Below are positions 39,565-49,812 of a stretch of 64,000 bases of DNA, piece after piece. The stretch is from Ridgeia piscesae (lineage: Eukaryota > Annelida > Polychaeta > Sabellida > Siboglinidae). The notes below the pieces were generated by a model. It was not told where the DNA came from. It ran no database searches and worked only from the letters and a program-made list of their open reading frames with translations. A program made the position numbers and the translations under genes. The first letter of the stretch is position 1. Every line of letters starts with the position of its first letter. The DNA is taken from assembly GCA_025642075.2 (NCBI GenBank), contig JAODUO010001069.1, positions 1-64,000 of the forward strand, in the 5' to 3' direction.

Positions 39565-41020
39565 TGGCGCCACCTATGGCTGGTCCTTGGCCAACACTTC
39601 AACTTGTAAAAGACTAACTTGGAGTGTAAAACCTGTGCACCACGACAAGACATTGGCTGTGAAACTTCGCTCCGATCATGTTCAATTTCTGGGCAGCTGC
39701 TTGTTCCGTTCGTGTCTCGCCGAATTACGACTCATTGCAGGTGGCGCCCCCACTGGTGAAATTCTCAGCTACATAGGTGACTTCGACGTATCTGTCAAAT
39801 TAATTCAACCGACGCTTGCTGCATCCTTTCACTCGATGAAACCATAGTGCACAGTTGCACACGCTTCGTAGAAGATGCGATCTCGATCGCTGGAGTTGAC
39901 AGTGCAGGGTTGACATGATGTCTTATTCATACGTCCGGGTTATTTATGACTCTTGTATACAAACGGACGAAGGTCGCACATTTTGTGGATTTACAAACGT
40001 AACTTTTTTAAGATGGCTACTTGGCTAATTTAATCCGTAGTTAATTAAGGTGCGTAAATTGTTAAGTATTGAACCCAGTAGAATTACAGCAGTATGTTTA
40101 GGCCCATAATTTAGTATTAATTTTATAAAGTTTATTGTGAATAGTAATGTTTACTACCACTGCTATTATGCGCAATTATTTTAAGAGGGTGCGCATACTT
40201 TATTAAAAATCTTCAAAAGATGTAATCATTACTGACAGATTAGGTAATGTACAAAACAGAACTTAAGTCTTGAGTATGTGCTTGGCCTTTTGCATAAAAT
40301 TGGTGCAGTCAGACCCAGACTAATTAAACATTTATCCAGTGATTTTGCGAGAACTTAGCAAGACATTGGCAAAGGTAGGTTAAACTGTCTCTAGGGGATG
40401 GTAGACAAGTTCCATTTAAAAATTGAGACGAGCGAGTCAGATTTAAGTCTTCCCAGAATGTCACACGATTCTGAATGTTTGTTCAAGAAAATAATTTTGG
40501 CAGTGCAACAGCGAGTTGCAGTTATTTGAGGAGACTGCATTATATGCTTGCTTTATGCGTGTTACGGATGATGCATTCTGGGATGTTGTGGTTTCGTCCT
40601 GTTAGAAACATGATAACCTCTTCTACATATCTCCAGACTTTGTCACACAGTGTGTGTGTGCGCGTGTGCTTACAATGTTATTGTGATTTAGAAGTGTTTT
40701 TTATTTCGTCAAAATGTATGTTTCGAAAAACCAGTCTCATATCTTATATTAAGTTTCACGTAGGTTCATAGAAATTCTGTCTGCCTAAAACTTTGTTTCT
40801 TACATAACGCAATGATGTAATGATTCATGATTGAATTGTTAACGCATATATAAATGAAATGCCATTGAAGACAAATACAGAAACTCGATTATGATCTATG
40901 ACCATGAAATTGCCTTATGAATATTATTTATGAGTTAATAATGTGTGTGTGTGTGTGTTACGTTTAATGCGCCTGTAAGTTGCCCTACCACTGATTACTT
41001 AAATTACTAAGTGCCTTTGT
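39565..41020. other. DCUN1D1 3' flank, probably part 3' UTR
   Basis: No further coding exon. An AATAAA at 41277-41282 is a candidate polyadenylation signal about 1.7 kb after the stop, but nothing in the sequence proves it. Confidence 0.35.
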
Positions 41021-41026
41021 GTTGAT

Positions 41027-41210
41027 TTAAGTTGGCGTCATTCACTAGTGAACTCAATCCATATGTCTCAATTAGTGTCATTCACTAGTGAACACAATCC
41101 GTATATCTTGGTTTAGTGTCATTCACTAGAGACTGAACAGCTAGACCAACGGAACACCCATTTAATTTCAGTTGGTGCCAGCCACCAGCGAACAGAATAT
41201 TCACTAGTCG
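41027..41210. repeat. 40-bp tandem repeat with ACTAGT palindrome
   Basis: GTCATTCACTAGTGAAC recurs at 41037, 41077 and 41118, and a decayed copy is near 41175-41205. Each unit has the palindrome TTCACTAGTGAA. Confidence 0.75.
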
Positions 41211-42005
41211 ACAACTAATTTTAAGTTTTTGTCTAAATGATTACACCGCCCACAACATCAAATTTTACTTCTATGTAATAAACAAGACAAGGTTAAAAAA
41301 AACGATCGTACACCCAAGATTACAGGTAAACTTCTTCGCGTACGTCAACATGACTCCGTCAGGTGGCGCCACTATTTGTCTTTCAACCGTCAGGGTGAGG
41401 GTGGTCACTGGGTCCGGTACTTGTCTCCTCAGTTGTCCTCAATCGAGATCCACATCAATCCATACCGCTTAACAATATCCCGACTGGTGACATAAGTGTT
41501 CAATAATTATTAATTTATATTGAAGCATTCACGTGATAATCTAACAATACAACTGTGTCGATCGGTTTTCCATGTACGTGGTCACGTGGCACGGCAACAG
41601 AATGCGTGATAACAGATGAACATCGCTTATCGCTACTTGAAAACCTTATGGAAAAAAACCGTTACAGAACTAGACCAGAAGGGTGCCATCCATCCTCGCG
41701 CGCCAGGGGTCGGGTGTCTTCCGGTTAAAAACATTAGGCTTACTGTTAATTGTCACCTTTTAAAGTGACAAACATTGACCACTCAGGTGAACTGTATAGT
41801 GAAATAACAAACACTTTATTGACTGCATTCACACAATTTAGCTGTGATCATCTCGTATGTTTAGGAAGGACCTGAAAACTAGATAAAATGTCAATTAGGT
41901 GATAATTGTGAAGACACTATAGGCAGTGACTATGGTTCACCAAAATACAATGCATTCATAATTACCAACTCACAATTATATTTCAATGCAAGGGTTCTCA
42001 ACAGG
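41211..42005. other. Non-coding stretch
   Basis: No gene or repeat supported. Confidence 0.5.
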
Positions 42006-42008
42006 GGA

Positions 42009-42430
42009 CTCGTTACCCAGGCTCCGTGAGGTGGCAGCACTTTTAAGCCCCTCAACTCTGCCTGGGGAAAGAAAAGCTCTGCATTTGTTACGGCCTTACC
42101 CCAGCTTATACCCCAGACACATGAAATTTTAAATAAAATAACGATATATTTTTACAAGAAAATGATATCCTATGAAAAGTATTCAACATTGAACTTATAT
42201 TAACACAAAATAAGTAAAAATAAAAATTTACAGTTGTTTATAAAATAAGAATTACGGCAGGATTAACCAGTATCCGTGAGGTGGCAGCATTGTTTAGCCC
42301 TACACGGATAACATACAAATAAAATAAAATAAATAGAAATACAAATTTGCAGTTGTTTATAAAAATAGAAATTACGGTAGGATTAACCAGTGTCCGTGAG
42401 GGTTTCAGCATTGTATAGATCAGGCGGATA
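42009..42430 (-). repeat. LINE-tail-related repeat, two to three partial copies
   Basis: 42009-42108 matches 61441-61548 (GGCTCCGTGAGGTGGCAGCA, CTTTTAAGCCCCTCAAC, CTCTGCATTTGTTA). Shorter relatives with (G/T)TCCGTGAGG-GGCAGCA-TT and a common GTAGGATTAACCAGT/CGG block follow at about 42244-42310 and 42365-42425. At 61 kb the same block lies next to a LINE C-terminal frame, so it probably belongs to a LINE 3' region. Confidence 0.5.
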
Positions 42431-43310
42431 AACAAACACAAGCCGACTAAGTAACCAGACTGTCTTCTCGGCGTAGTTCCGCAGCCGACAGACAGTCGGT
42501 TGAGCGAGAATGCATGGCAAGAGAAAGAAATCCCAGCTAAATGAGTCCATGGAAGATGTGTGTCCGTTTCTCTGCATAGAACTTTCTACTTCCTCTGACA
42601 TAAACAGACAGAACGGACCAGCGGCTCACATAAATTATACCCGACAACAGGGTTTGAATAGACAGGCGCACGATGCCATCGACTGACCCAAGCAAACGGC
42701 AAGAGTCAATTATTAGTTTATTTATACTACATAAATGACGGTAACATCCAAAATACGGTTAGTGGGTCAGACAGACTTGATTTTATCTCGGCGAATGAAA
42801 GAGCCGTTGGAAAGTCGGACAAGGCCGATGATGTCACGTGAGTAGTACTCGTTCGGAACATATCCGCTAGGGTCAGCCCTGTTATCTCCATTATCATTGA
42901 CATAGATCTCTGGATATATAATTGGCTTTGTGTTGCCAACCCTGGATATGTGTAGGTTGTAAACAACGATGCATACGCTACGATTTTAGACTGACATTGT
43001 TAATTTGGAAATGGCTAAGTAAGAATAACCCTGTAAGAAAGCTCGTCTGCCGCCATATCGATCGTTTCATGATATTTTGCCATTTTCATCGGACTAACGA
43101 CTCGAACGAGCAATGCATTCTTTCGGATACGAACTCTAATGCAGATAAGTTATTATATTGCAAACGGTTTGCGCGTTGAAGTAATTATGACTTTGAATAC
43201 GCTTCGGATAACAATTTTGGGTGGAGACTATAGTCGTGTGTGGCCTCGTTAACTGTTGCCCATAACGGACCGGAAACGAGAATTCCTTGGTCTTGCGAAG
43301 ATAACTGCTG
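42431..43310. other. Non-coding stretch
   Basis: No gene supported. Short frames on both strands lack recognisable domains. Confidence 0.5.
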
Positions 43311-43319
43311 CGATGGAAA

Positions 43320-43680
43320 GATCGAACGGACGGACGGACGGACGGACGGACGGACGGACGGACGGACGGACGGACGGACGGACGGACGGACGGACGGACC
43401 GGACGGCGGACGGAGGGCGGACGGGCGGACGGACGGACGGACGGACGGACGGACGGACGGACGGACGGACGGACGGACGGACGGACGGACGGACGGACGG
43501 ACGGACGGACGGACGGACGGACGGACGGACGGACGCACGGACGGACGGACGGACGGACGGACGGACGGACGGACGGACGGACGGACGGACGGACGGACGG
43601 ACGGACGGACGGACGGACGGACGGACGGACGGACGGACGGACGGACGGACGGACGGACGGACGGACGGACGGACGGACGA
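43320..43680. repeat. (ACGG)n tetranucleotide array
   Basis: About 88 units, with one disturbed patch at 43397-43432 and a single C variant near 43535. Frames across it read Thr-Asp-Gly-Arg or Pro-Ser-Val-Arg and are spurious. Confidence 0.97.
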
Positions 43681-43699
43681 ACAACACAAGAACAGTGAG

Positions 43700-45000
43700 G
43701 GGGAGAAAAGAAAACAGAAGTCGAGGCTCAGCCGCGCTTCAGACACACAGAGACACGATGAGAACAACAATGACGTAATGTTCTACGTATCTTGGTACAA
43801 ATTACAGTTTTCCTGTCTGGTACACGGTTCTCACATTCCATGTTCCCATATTAATGTGCATGGTCGAAAGAAGGGTGCTCGGTCCTGTGGCTTCCGTGAT
43901 CTTGCGGCTTTCGCCAGATGGCGTCATAGGTCCTTGTAAGGAAGACCCTAGCTTCCTCTTCCAGGCAAGTGTTCTCAGTAAATTATGTTGTCAGCGTTTC
44001 TGTAGCGAGTAGTTTTTTTACGAGCTAGCCCCACGCTCAATCGTCTTTCTTTCTCATCCGGGTTAGGGACCGACTAAGGCTTAGTTATTGCGTAGTTATG
44101 CGGGAAGTAATTTCGATTTTACTCGGGGAGGGCAGAAAATGATGTCTGCCCGGTATTATCTCGGCTCCTCCCATTTCCCCGCGAATGTCCTTAAAACGAC
44201 AGTGTTTTCACACGCATTTGTTTGTGTTTGTGTGTGCTAGTGAAACTTTATCGCTGCCGTCTCATCCTTAACTTCTGAGTTTCAGGGGGAGTAAAACAAT
44301 ATGCCTGCCCCCCCCCACAGAAATTCCAGGGCCGCAGCAACCCCGCCTAGTTATCGCGTCTATGCACGTGCGTCAGCGAAATGAATACCGGGGGAGCTGA
44401 GTACCAGAACTCTACCCCGCCCCCCCCCCACCCCCCGCCCCCCAGCCGATGTCGCTGCCTTCTCGGATCATGACATTGGAACATCGGAAGACGAGGAAAA
44501 CGGGAGGTAAAATCTTCTCCGTCGCGCGGCGCTATTGCTGTTTTGTCTCGGCGCCACTTATAACAGACATCGGCAGAATGGATGGGGGTAGGAAGAGGGG
44601 CGCGACATGGTGTATGTTCACACACTGCTGTTGAGAGTGCCCCACAAGTCGAGTGACATCAGCATACAGTATTTCTCGAAAGCACAGTTGTCGCATCTTC
44701 GGCTTTGAGGTGGCTCTAGATGAAATGTGCATGGACATTGTAGATAAAAATATATCCACGTTGACGTCGCGACTCGAAACACGAACATTCAGGTCTGAAG
44801 AGCGACGAGATGATTTGCTCGCCTTGACTTTGAACTACAATTGTTATCAGGACGACAAGCCTCGACGTGTTGAGACTGGTGATTGTATTCAGCAATGTCA
44901 CCGACACACGAGGATAATAAGGATAATAATAACCACGAAAGCGTGACGGACGCCTACGCCAGAACTATGCGCCAACACTGCACCAAGGCATAACAAAGAA
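43700..45000. other. Moderately GC-rich non-coding stretch
   Basis: It contains C-rich runs near 44310 and 44418-44450. No exon with a recognisable domain was found. Confidence 0.45.
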
Positions 45001-45007
45001 GTGTATT

Positions 45008-45448
45008 GGTGATTCGGCATTGGGCGCAGCAGCACCCCGACTATGGAATGAATTACCTGTGAACATTCGTGCATCCGGAACATTACCTATGTTTAGAAAG
45101 TGTTTAAAGACATATGTTTTTATTAGACATTAGTGTCATACACGTTTTAATCAGTGTTTATGTTTCAGATTAATGAATATATATATATATAGTTTAAAAT
45201 TTATATTAATTTATATAATTTACATACCAAGTTTTAGTACGATACATCTTAAAAGCAGTGTTTAGTTTATTTATATAATTTACATATAAAGGTTTACTAG
45301 TGCATGTTAAAATAAAAAATTACTATGATTTATATTAATTTATATAATTTACATTTCTATTTATTAATATACATTTAGTATATTTCTTGTGCAGCGCATC
45401 GATCCGCCATGCGGGAATTAGCGCTATATAAAGACTTTATTATTATTA
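45008..45448 (+). pseudogene. LINE ORF2 C-terminus and 3' tail
   Basis: 45008-45133 reads GDSALGAAAPRLWNELPVNI then RASGTLPMFRKCLKTYVF and a stop. The pattern G-D-x-A-hydrophobic-x-AAPxLWNxLPxxIR is the usual C-terminal end of CR1/L2-type LINE polymerases. The tail ends AGCGCTATATAAAGACTTTA followed by TTATTATTA, a typical 3' end for these elements. The reverse transcriptase part is absent, so it is 5'-truncated. Confidence 0.75.
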
Positions 45449-45640
45449 GTATCCTCAAGAATCCGAGCTCAGCGTCGCAACATGCACACATCAATAAGGG
45501 TAATCATGATCCGGGATAGGTAAGGGTTATCACTGGAGCATGCAACCGCCGAAACTTTAGGGTTCATCTTCCATTAAATGACCTCGGTCAACTAACTGAC
45601 CATTATTGCGTCATTGTTTTTTTGAGTTCTTAGTCCTCTA

Positions 45641-45876
45641 GAATTAGTGAGTCCACTACAGGGTATACATTTACCCCCCGAGTCGGTTATTTTACTTCCC
45701 CTGGCATAGACAACAGATAGAAGGGACCATCGGCTTTTATTGTCTCTTCCGAAAGACACAGGCAAATGTGGGGTGAACGAAATTGCCTAGGTTTAGTAGA
45801 AACGGCGGTAGGTGTGAATCATCCACCGTCCCCTCGAGTGACAGTCCGGCGCTCTACCGCGCGACCACCGCTCCCC
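45641..45876 (-). mobile_element. tRNA-derived SINE (fullest copy)
   Basis: On the minus strand it starts GGGGAGCGGTGGTCGCGCGG with TAGAGCG, a good A-box, and a weaker B-box-like GGTGGATGATTC about 40 bases later. The body contains GTCTTTCGGAAGAGACAATA, similar to a motif recurrent in SINE bodies of many animals, and the 3' end is GTGGACTCACTAATTC. Related copies are at 32671-32818 and 33503-33725. Confidence 0.75.
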
Positions 45877-45884
45877 TATTTGAT

Positions 45885-46262
45885 GTAAGACCACAATAAG
45901 GTGCTCCCCCGCCATTCCCCATATGTAGTGTGGAGTGATTAGAAATGATGTTTTCGTGCAGCGTGGCATCAGAGCTGTCAAATTACGACAGCTGCCAGTC
46001 AGTGCATTTCTGCGTATTAATACAGTTGTCATTTTGCTTGGTGATGTAATCAGGGGCAATCCCAGAAATGGAGGGGTGTCAGGTTTGAAAGAAGTTTGTG
46101 GGCGCCTGAGGTATTACAAGTTCACGAATTTTTCACAGAACTTCTGTCTATGTAGGGTAAATATGCTGTGAAATTGTCAATAACAGATCTCTTCAAAGAT
46201 TAGTAGGAAATGAAGGAAACGTTATAATGGTCGCCTATGGAAAATGCAAATGTGGTCTGACT
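45885..46262 (+). repeat. Undescribed ~400-bp dispersed repeat, copy 1
   Basis: It shares ordered blocks with 46593-47012 and 51066-51497: CACAATAAGG, GTGCAGCGTGGCATCAGAGC, TGTCAAATTACGACAG, TCTGCGTATT, AGAAATGGAGGGGTGTCAGG, and GAAACGTTATAATGG near 46221. No protein frame is shared. Same orientation in all copies. Confidence 0.8.
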
Positions 46263-46592
46263 TCCATTAGCGGTAGCCACTAGGCCGGAATGCGAGTGAT
46301 ATAACGGACCTGGGGGATATCAGGAAAAAGCGTAAGATTAACTAAATAAGATGATTGTGTTGAGTTGGCCTATAATTATAAAGGACACGATGTGTGATAG
46401 GCAGGTCCTGCCAACTTCACAGATCTGTCGGCGCCGCAGTGCTTCGGTGCCCCGAGACGGCAACTTTGACACTGAACGGATCATTGTTCGAGCCGTGACA
46501 AAGAGTAATCTCCCTCGCGCATAAGTACACTAGTTGTGTTCTCTGGCCTTGTCACGCTTTGCGGAGCAAGTAGTTACTCCGCGGTAGGCTGA
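46263..46592. other. Spacer between two copies of the ~400-bp repeat
   Basis: No gene or clear repeat. A tRNA-like GTTCGAGCC phrase near 46486 has no convincing A-box. Confidence 0.4.
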
Positions 46593-47012
46593 CGTAAGTC
46601 CACAATAAGGTTTTCGTCCACCCGACAAAAGAATACCCCACAAAAACAACACTATGCTGGTTGTCTGGATTTCTTTCAGGACTTAATTGTGTAGTGTGGA
46701 TGTGGAGTGAGTTGAACTGATGTTTGTGTGCAGCGTGGCATCAAAGCTGTCAAGTTATGACAGATGACAGTCGGTGTTTTTCTGCGTATTGATACTGGTG
46801 TTATTTAGATTGATGGTGTCAACACGACAGATTAACGTCTGATTCTAGCAGAAATGAAGGGGTGTCAGGTTTCAAAGTGGTTTGTGGGAAACTGAGGTGT
46901 TAGAATGTCACGAATTTGACATTTTCGACAACAGACCTATTCAAATTGCATAGGACATGAAGGAAACTTTATAATGGACGCCTATGGGAAAGTCAAATGT
47001 AGTCTTACGAAC
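46593..47012 (+). repeat. Undescribed ~400-bp dispersed repeat, copy 2
   Basis: The same block order as copy 1, with GTGCAGCGTGGCATCAAAGC at 46729 and GGAAACTTTATAATGGACGC near 46963. It begins 330 bp after copy 1 ends, so these two form a loose direct pair. Confidence 0.8.
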
Positions 47013-47540
47013 GTCTGCTGGCTACATGCTAGCAGGGCGTGGTGCCATAAACTGGGAACATAACCAAAAATATCTAATATAGGTAAATCGCCACTGAACG
47101 GGAAGCGCTTTATTCGTTCTTTCTTCATAATTTATCGTTAAAATGTTAATGCATCTATAGCTGGTTTGCAATCAACGTCCCGGCGAGTAAATAGCAGCAA
47201 CTCCACAATGAAAGGTGTCTGGTTCGGCTTAGAAGACACCGTTTGTCCTTACACTTTCTCAATCGGCTCCAGCTGCGCTCATATATAAAGGAATTCTAAT
47301 TATAGGGTGTTGTTGAGGACTGGTTACTCCGTCTCGGATTATGTCCAGTGTATGTCCAGGATAAAGTCCGCCCGTGTGGACTTTGGGACACGAGGTCGGT
47401 TACGTCTAAGGCAATGGTCAGATTGAATGTCAGTTAGATAAGTTCGGTTAATATTTCAACCATTTTGCGAGAATCCGCAAAGCATTCCAGCGTGAATATA
47501 ATACTATTTATATGTCGAATGTAATGTTGTGAACACACAC
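47013..47540. other. Non-coding stretch
   Basis: A TCGGCTCCAGCTGCGCT phrase near 47262 resembles TTTGGCTCCAGTTGCGCT near 51704, so the ~400-bp repeat may extend this far at reduced similarity. Confidence 0.35.
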
Positions 47541-47555
47541 GCCGAGAAATTGGTC

Positions 47556-47557
<2 letters not shown>

Positions 47558-47613
<56 letters not shown>
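47558..47613. repeat. (TA)n microsatellite
   Basis: About 27 uninterrupted TA units. Confidence 0.95.
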
Positions 47614-47979
47614 GCATGCACGTTCGTGATTAATTTAGACAGTGTTTGATCGAACACTTGTGTTTTAAAGCGACACTGTTCTGTACGGTTATAAAAGGTA
47701 ATGTTCTTTGCCAGTCAAATGCATTAGTCACAATGTGAACATTTTGAGAGCCACAACCTCAACGCTGTTTCATTGTGTCCGGTTTGAAATTACAGAATAC
47801 ATCGATCACTTGACATTCGAAACAACAGCCATTCTTGCTGTCCATGCTTCAAGACAACACCATACAAATATCTGAGAGCTACACTACCAATTTAAATCGT
47901 TTTATTGTTTCGTGTTTGTCATGATTATTTATTATTTACTTATGCAAGTTTTAAATATATTTTGTAATTTGTTATATTT

Positions 47980-48094
<115 letters not shown>

Positions 48095-48576
48095 TACTCA
48101 CACATACATATATACATTGTTATCCGTTGATATACGAATATATGTTTCCATAACTATTTGTGACTTGTTTTAATGATAGAAGTTGTAAAGCGCCTTTGAG
48201 CAATTTATGTTGAAAAGGGCGCTACATAAATGTTCACAATAGTATTACTATGAATGGCTCGACCACCGAAAACAGCATATTATACTAAGAATATTTTCGA
48301 GCCGTTCAATATGTCAGTATGTCAATATAAAATAACGGGACAAGTCTTGGTGAGTCACCGCTCCACGAATATCGGTCGCTTTCCGACGCCATCGATTACC
48401 CGGCCGTCTTTGTTTATTGATGACTACTAATTGAGTGTCGACTAATTCACCAGCTACTTAGTATGCATTGAATAGCCAACGGGCTGTGCATTGCGTTGCG
48501 TTGTATGTCGTAGCCGACCAAAGTTTGATTCATGTGCACTAATATCGCCTTCCAGGGTTCGTTCATGTCGTAGAGA

Positions 48577-48801
48577 ATGCGACAACAGGACTGCGTTAAG
48601 GAAGATCTAGACAAAGTGGAAGGAGAATGGAGAACAACAGCAAAACAATTGAGCTGGGGAATGTTGATAGAGAACGTAGCGAGAGAAAAGTTAGGAAAGA
48701 AAAGACGACGAAAAGACTGTGGTATAACCATGGGCGACCTCAGCCCTGGTGACAGGAATGACAAGAGGAGAACAAGATGTCTCCGTATATACATCCAGTG
48801 A
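48577..48801 (+). pseudogene. Possible LINE ORF C-terminal remnant
   Basis: The frame contains DLDKVEGEWRTTAKQLSWGM then LIENVAREKLGKK, which matches the minus-strand frame at 61252-61440 in spacing and key residues (DL-x2-V-x2-EW-x2-TAK, L-(I/V)-ENV-x-R-x-K). A W..L/A.....W...V pattern before a short basic tail is common at the C-termini of LINE polymerases. Two unlinked copies support a mobile origin. Confidence 0.5.
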
Positions 48802-49009
48802 CGCATTTATAGATGGCATAATTGTCTTTACCATGATGTATAGAAAGACATGAAATTGCTGCATGGAACTCCACCTATCGCCTTTTAAAATATTTATTTA
48901 TTAACTTCACATAATAATTTTAAGTAGATAATTGATAATTTTAAGACATCTTATATATATATATAACTCAAAATATTACTGTATAATGTATAATACATTT
49001 TATGAGATG

Positions 49010-49040
<31 letters not shown>

Positions 49041-49710
49041 AATTATATATTTATTAATTATCTCGATACATGCAAAACTAACGGAGTTTCTTGTGGGTCC
49101 CCGAATATACATACATGTGCAGAGAAACACTGTTTTATAATGTAGATAATAATTTTATTATATATACATAGCCACGAATTGGTGAACTCGGAGCACCTCG
49201 AGTTAACGACTGGTGAATTTGTGCGACAGGAGTTGAGACACGGTGTACACCAGTTGAGTGGAACGCCGACGTAATCCAATAATCGCAGATGGCTGTGACG
49301 CAACGTTTTCGCGTCCAGTCAACGCACGAAAATAAACCCTCGTAAGTTGCCTGCACTAAATATAGCCGGAGTGCTGGACGCGTTACACACGGCATTTGTC
49401 ACTCGCTGGCTCGACGGGGTTTGTTTTACAATGACCTAGTTAGCGCTACTCCGTACACAAACAACTTTCTCGTAAATAGAGCACTGACGTCGGCAGCTAC
49501 TGGCACTCGTGTGCGTCGACCCCGTTCATTGACAATGCTCCGGGCAGCAAGAGTTGTTTGTTTGTTGTGAATATTACACAGCGTACAAGTAGGCCGTGGA
49601 CTTGTGTAGTTTACGCATGCGTCGGTATGATGCTTGTTGATCGACGTGACCGATAGATGGAGAGTGGTCTAGCGTGATACCACGGAAGACGTCGCAGTGA
49701 ATGGTGCACG
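48802..49710. other. Upstream region of the first carbonic anhydrase gene
   Basis: It is AT-rich to about 49150, with (TA)n at 48953-48964 and 49018-49041. It then becomes more balanced in base composition up to the start codon. Promoter elements could not be assigned. Confidence 0.4.
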
Positions 49711-49812
49711 ATGCCCGGCCTGGATAAACTGCTTCGTGGCGTGCTCAAATATCGCGCCACGCTTCGACCGAAGATGGTGAAGGACTTCCAACGTATCCGA
49801 GACAATCCTGAG
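49711..49812 (+). CDS. Beta-carbonic anhydrase exon 1
   Basis: Residues 1-34, ending FQRIRDNPE. Donor GTAATG. A short upstream ATG at 49699 is out of frame and overlaps the start. Confidence 0.93.

Noticed and set aside
43136..43939. Long Thr-Asp-Gly-Arg and Pro-Ser-Val-Arg frames
   Set aside because: Translation of the (ACGG)n array.
46440..46510. tRNA-like phrase with GTTCGAGCC
   Set aside because: No A-box at the expected distance.
48180..48240. AAGCGCCTTTGAGCAATTTATG...GGGCGCTACATAAATG, LINE-like tail
   Set aside because: It resembles CR1/L2 3' ends (GCGCTATATAAAT), but no coding fragment is attached and it is too short to assign.
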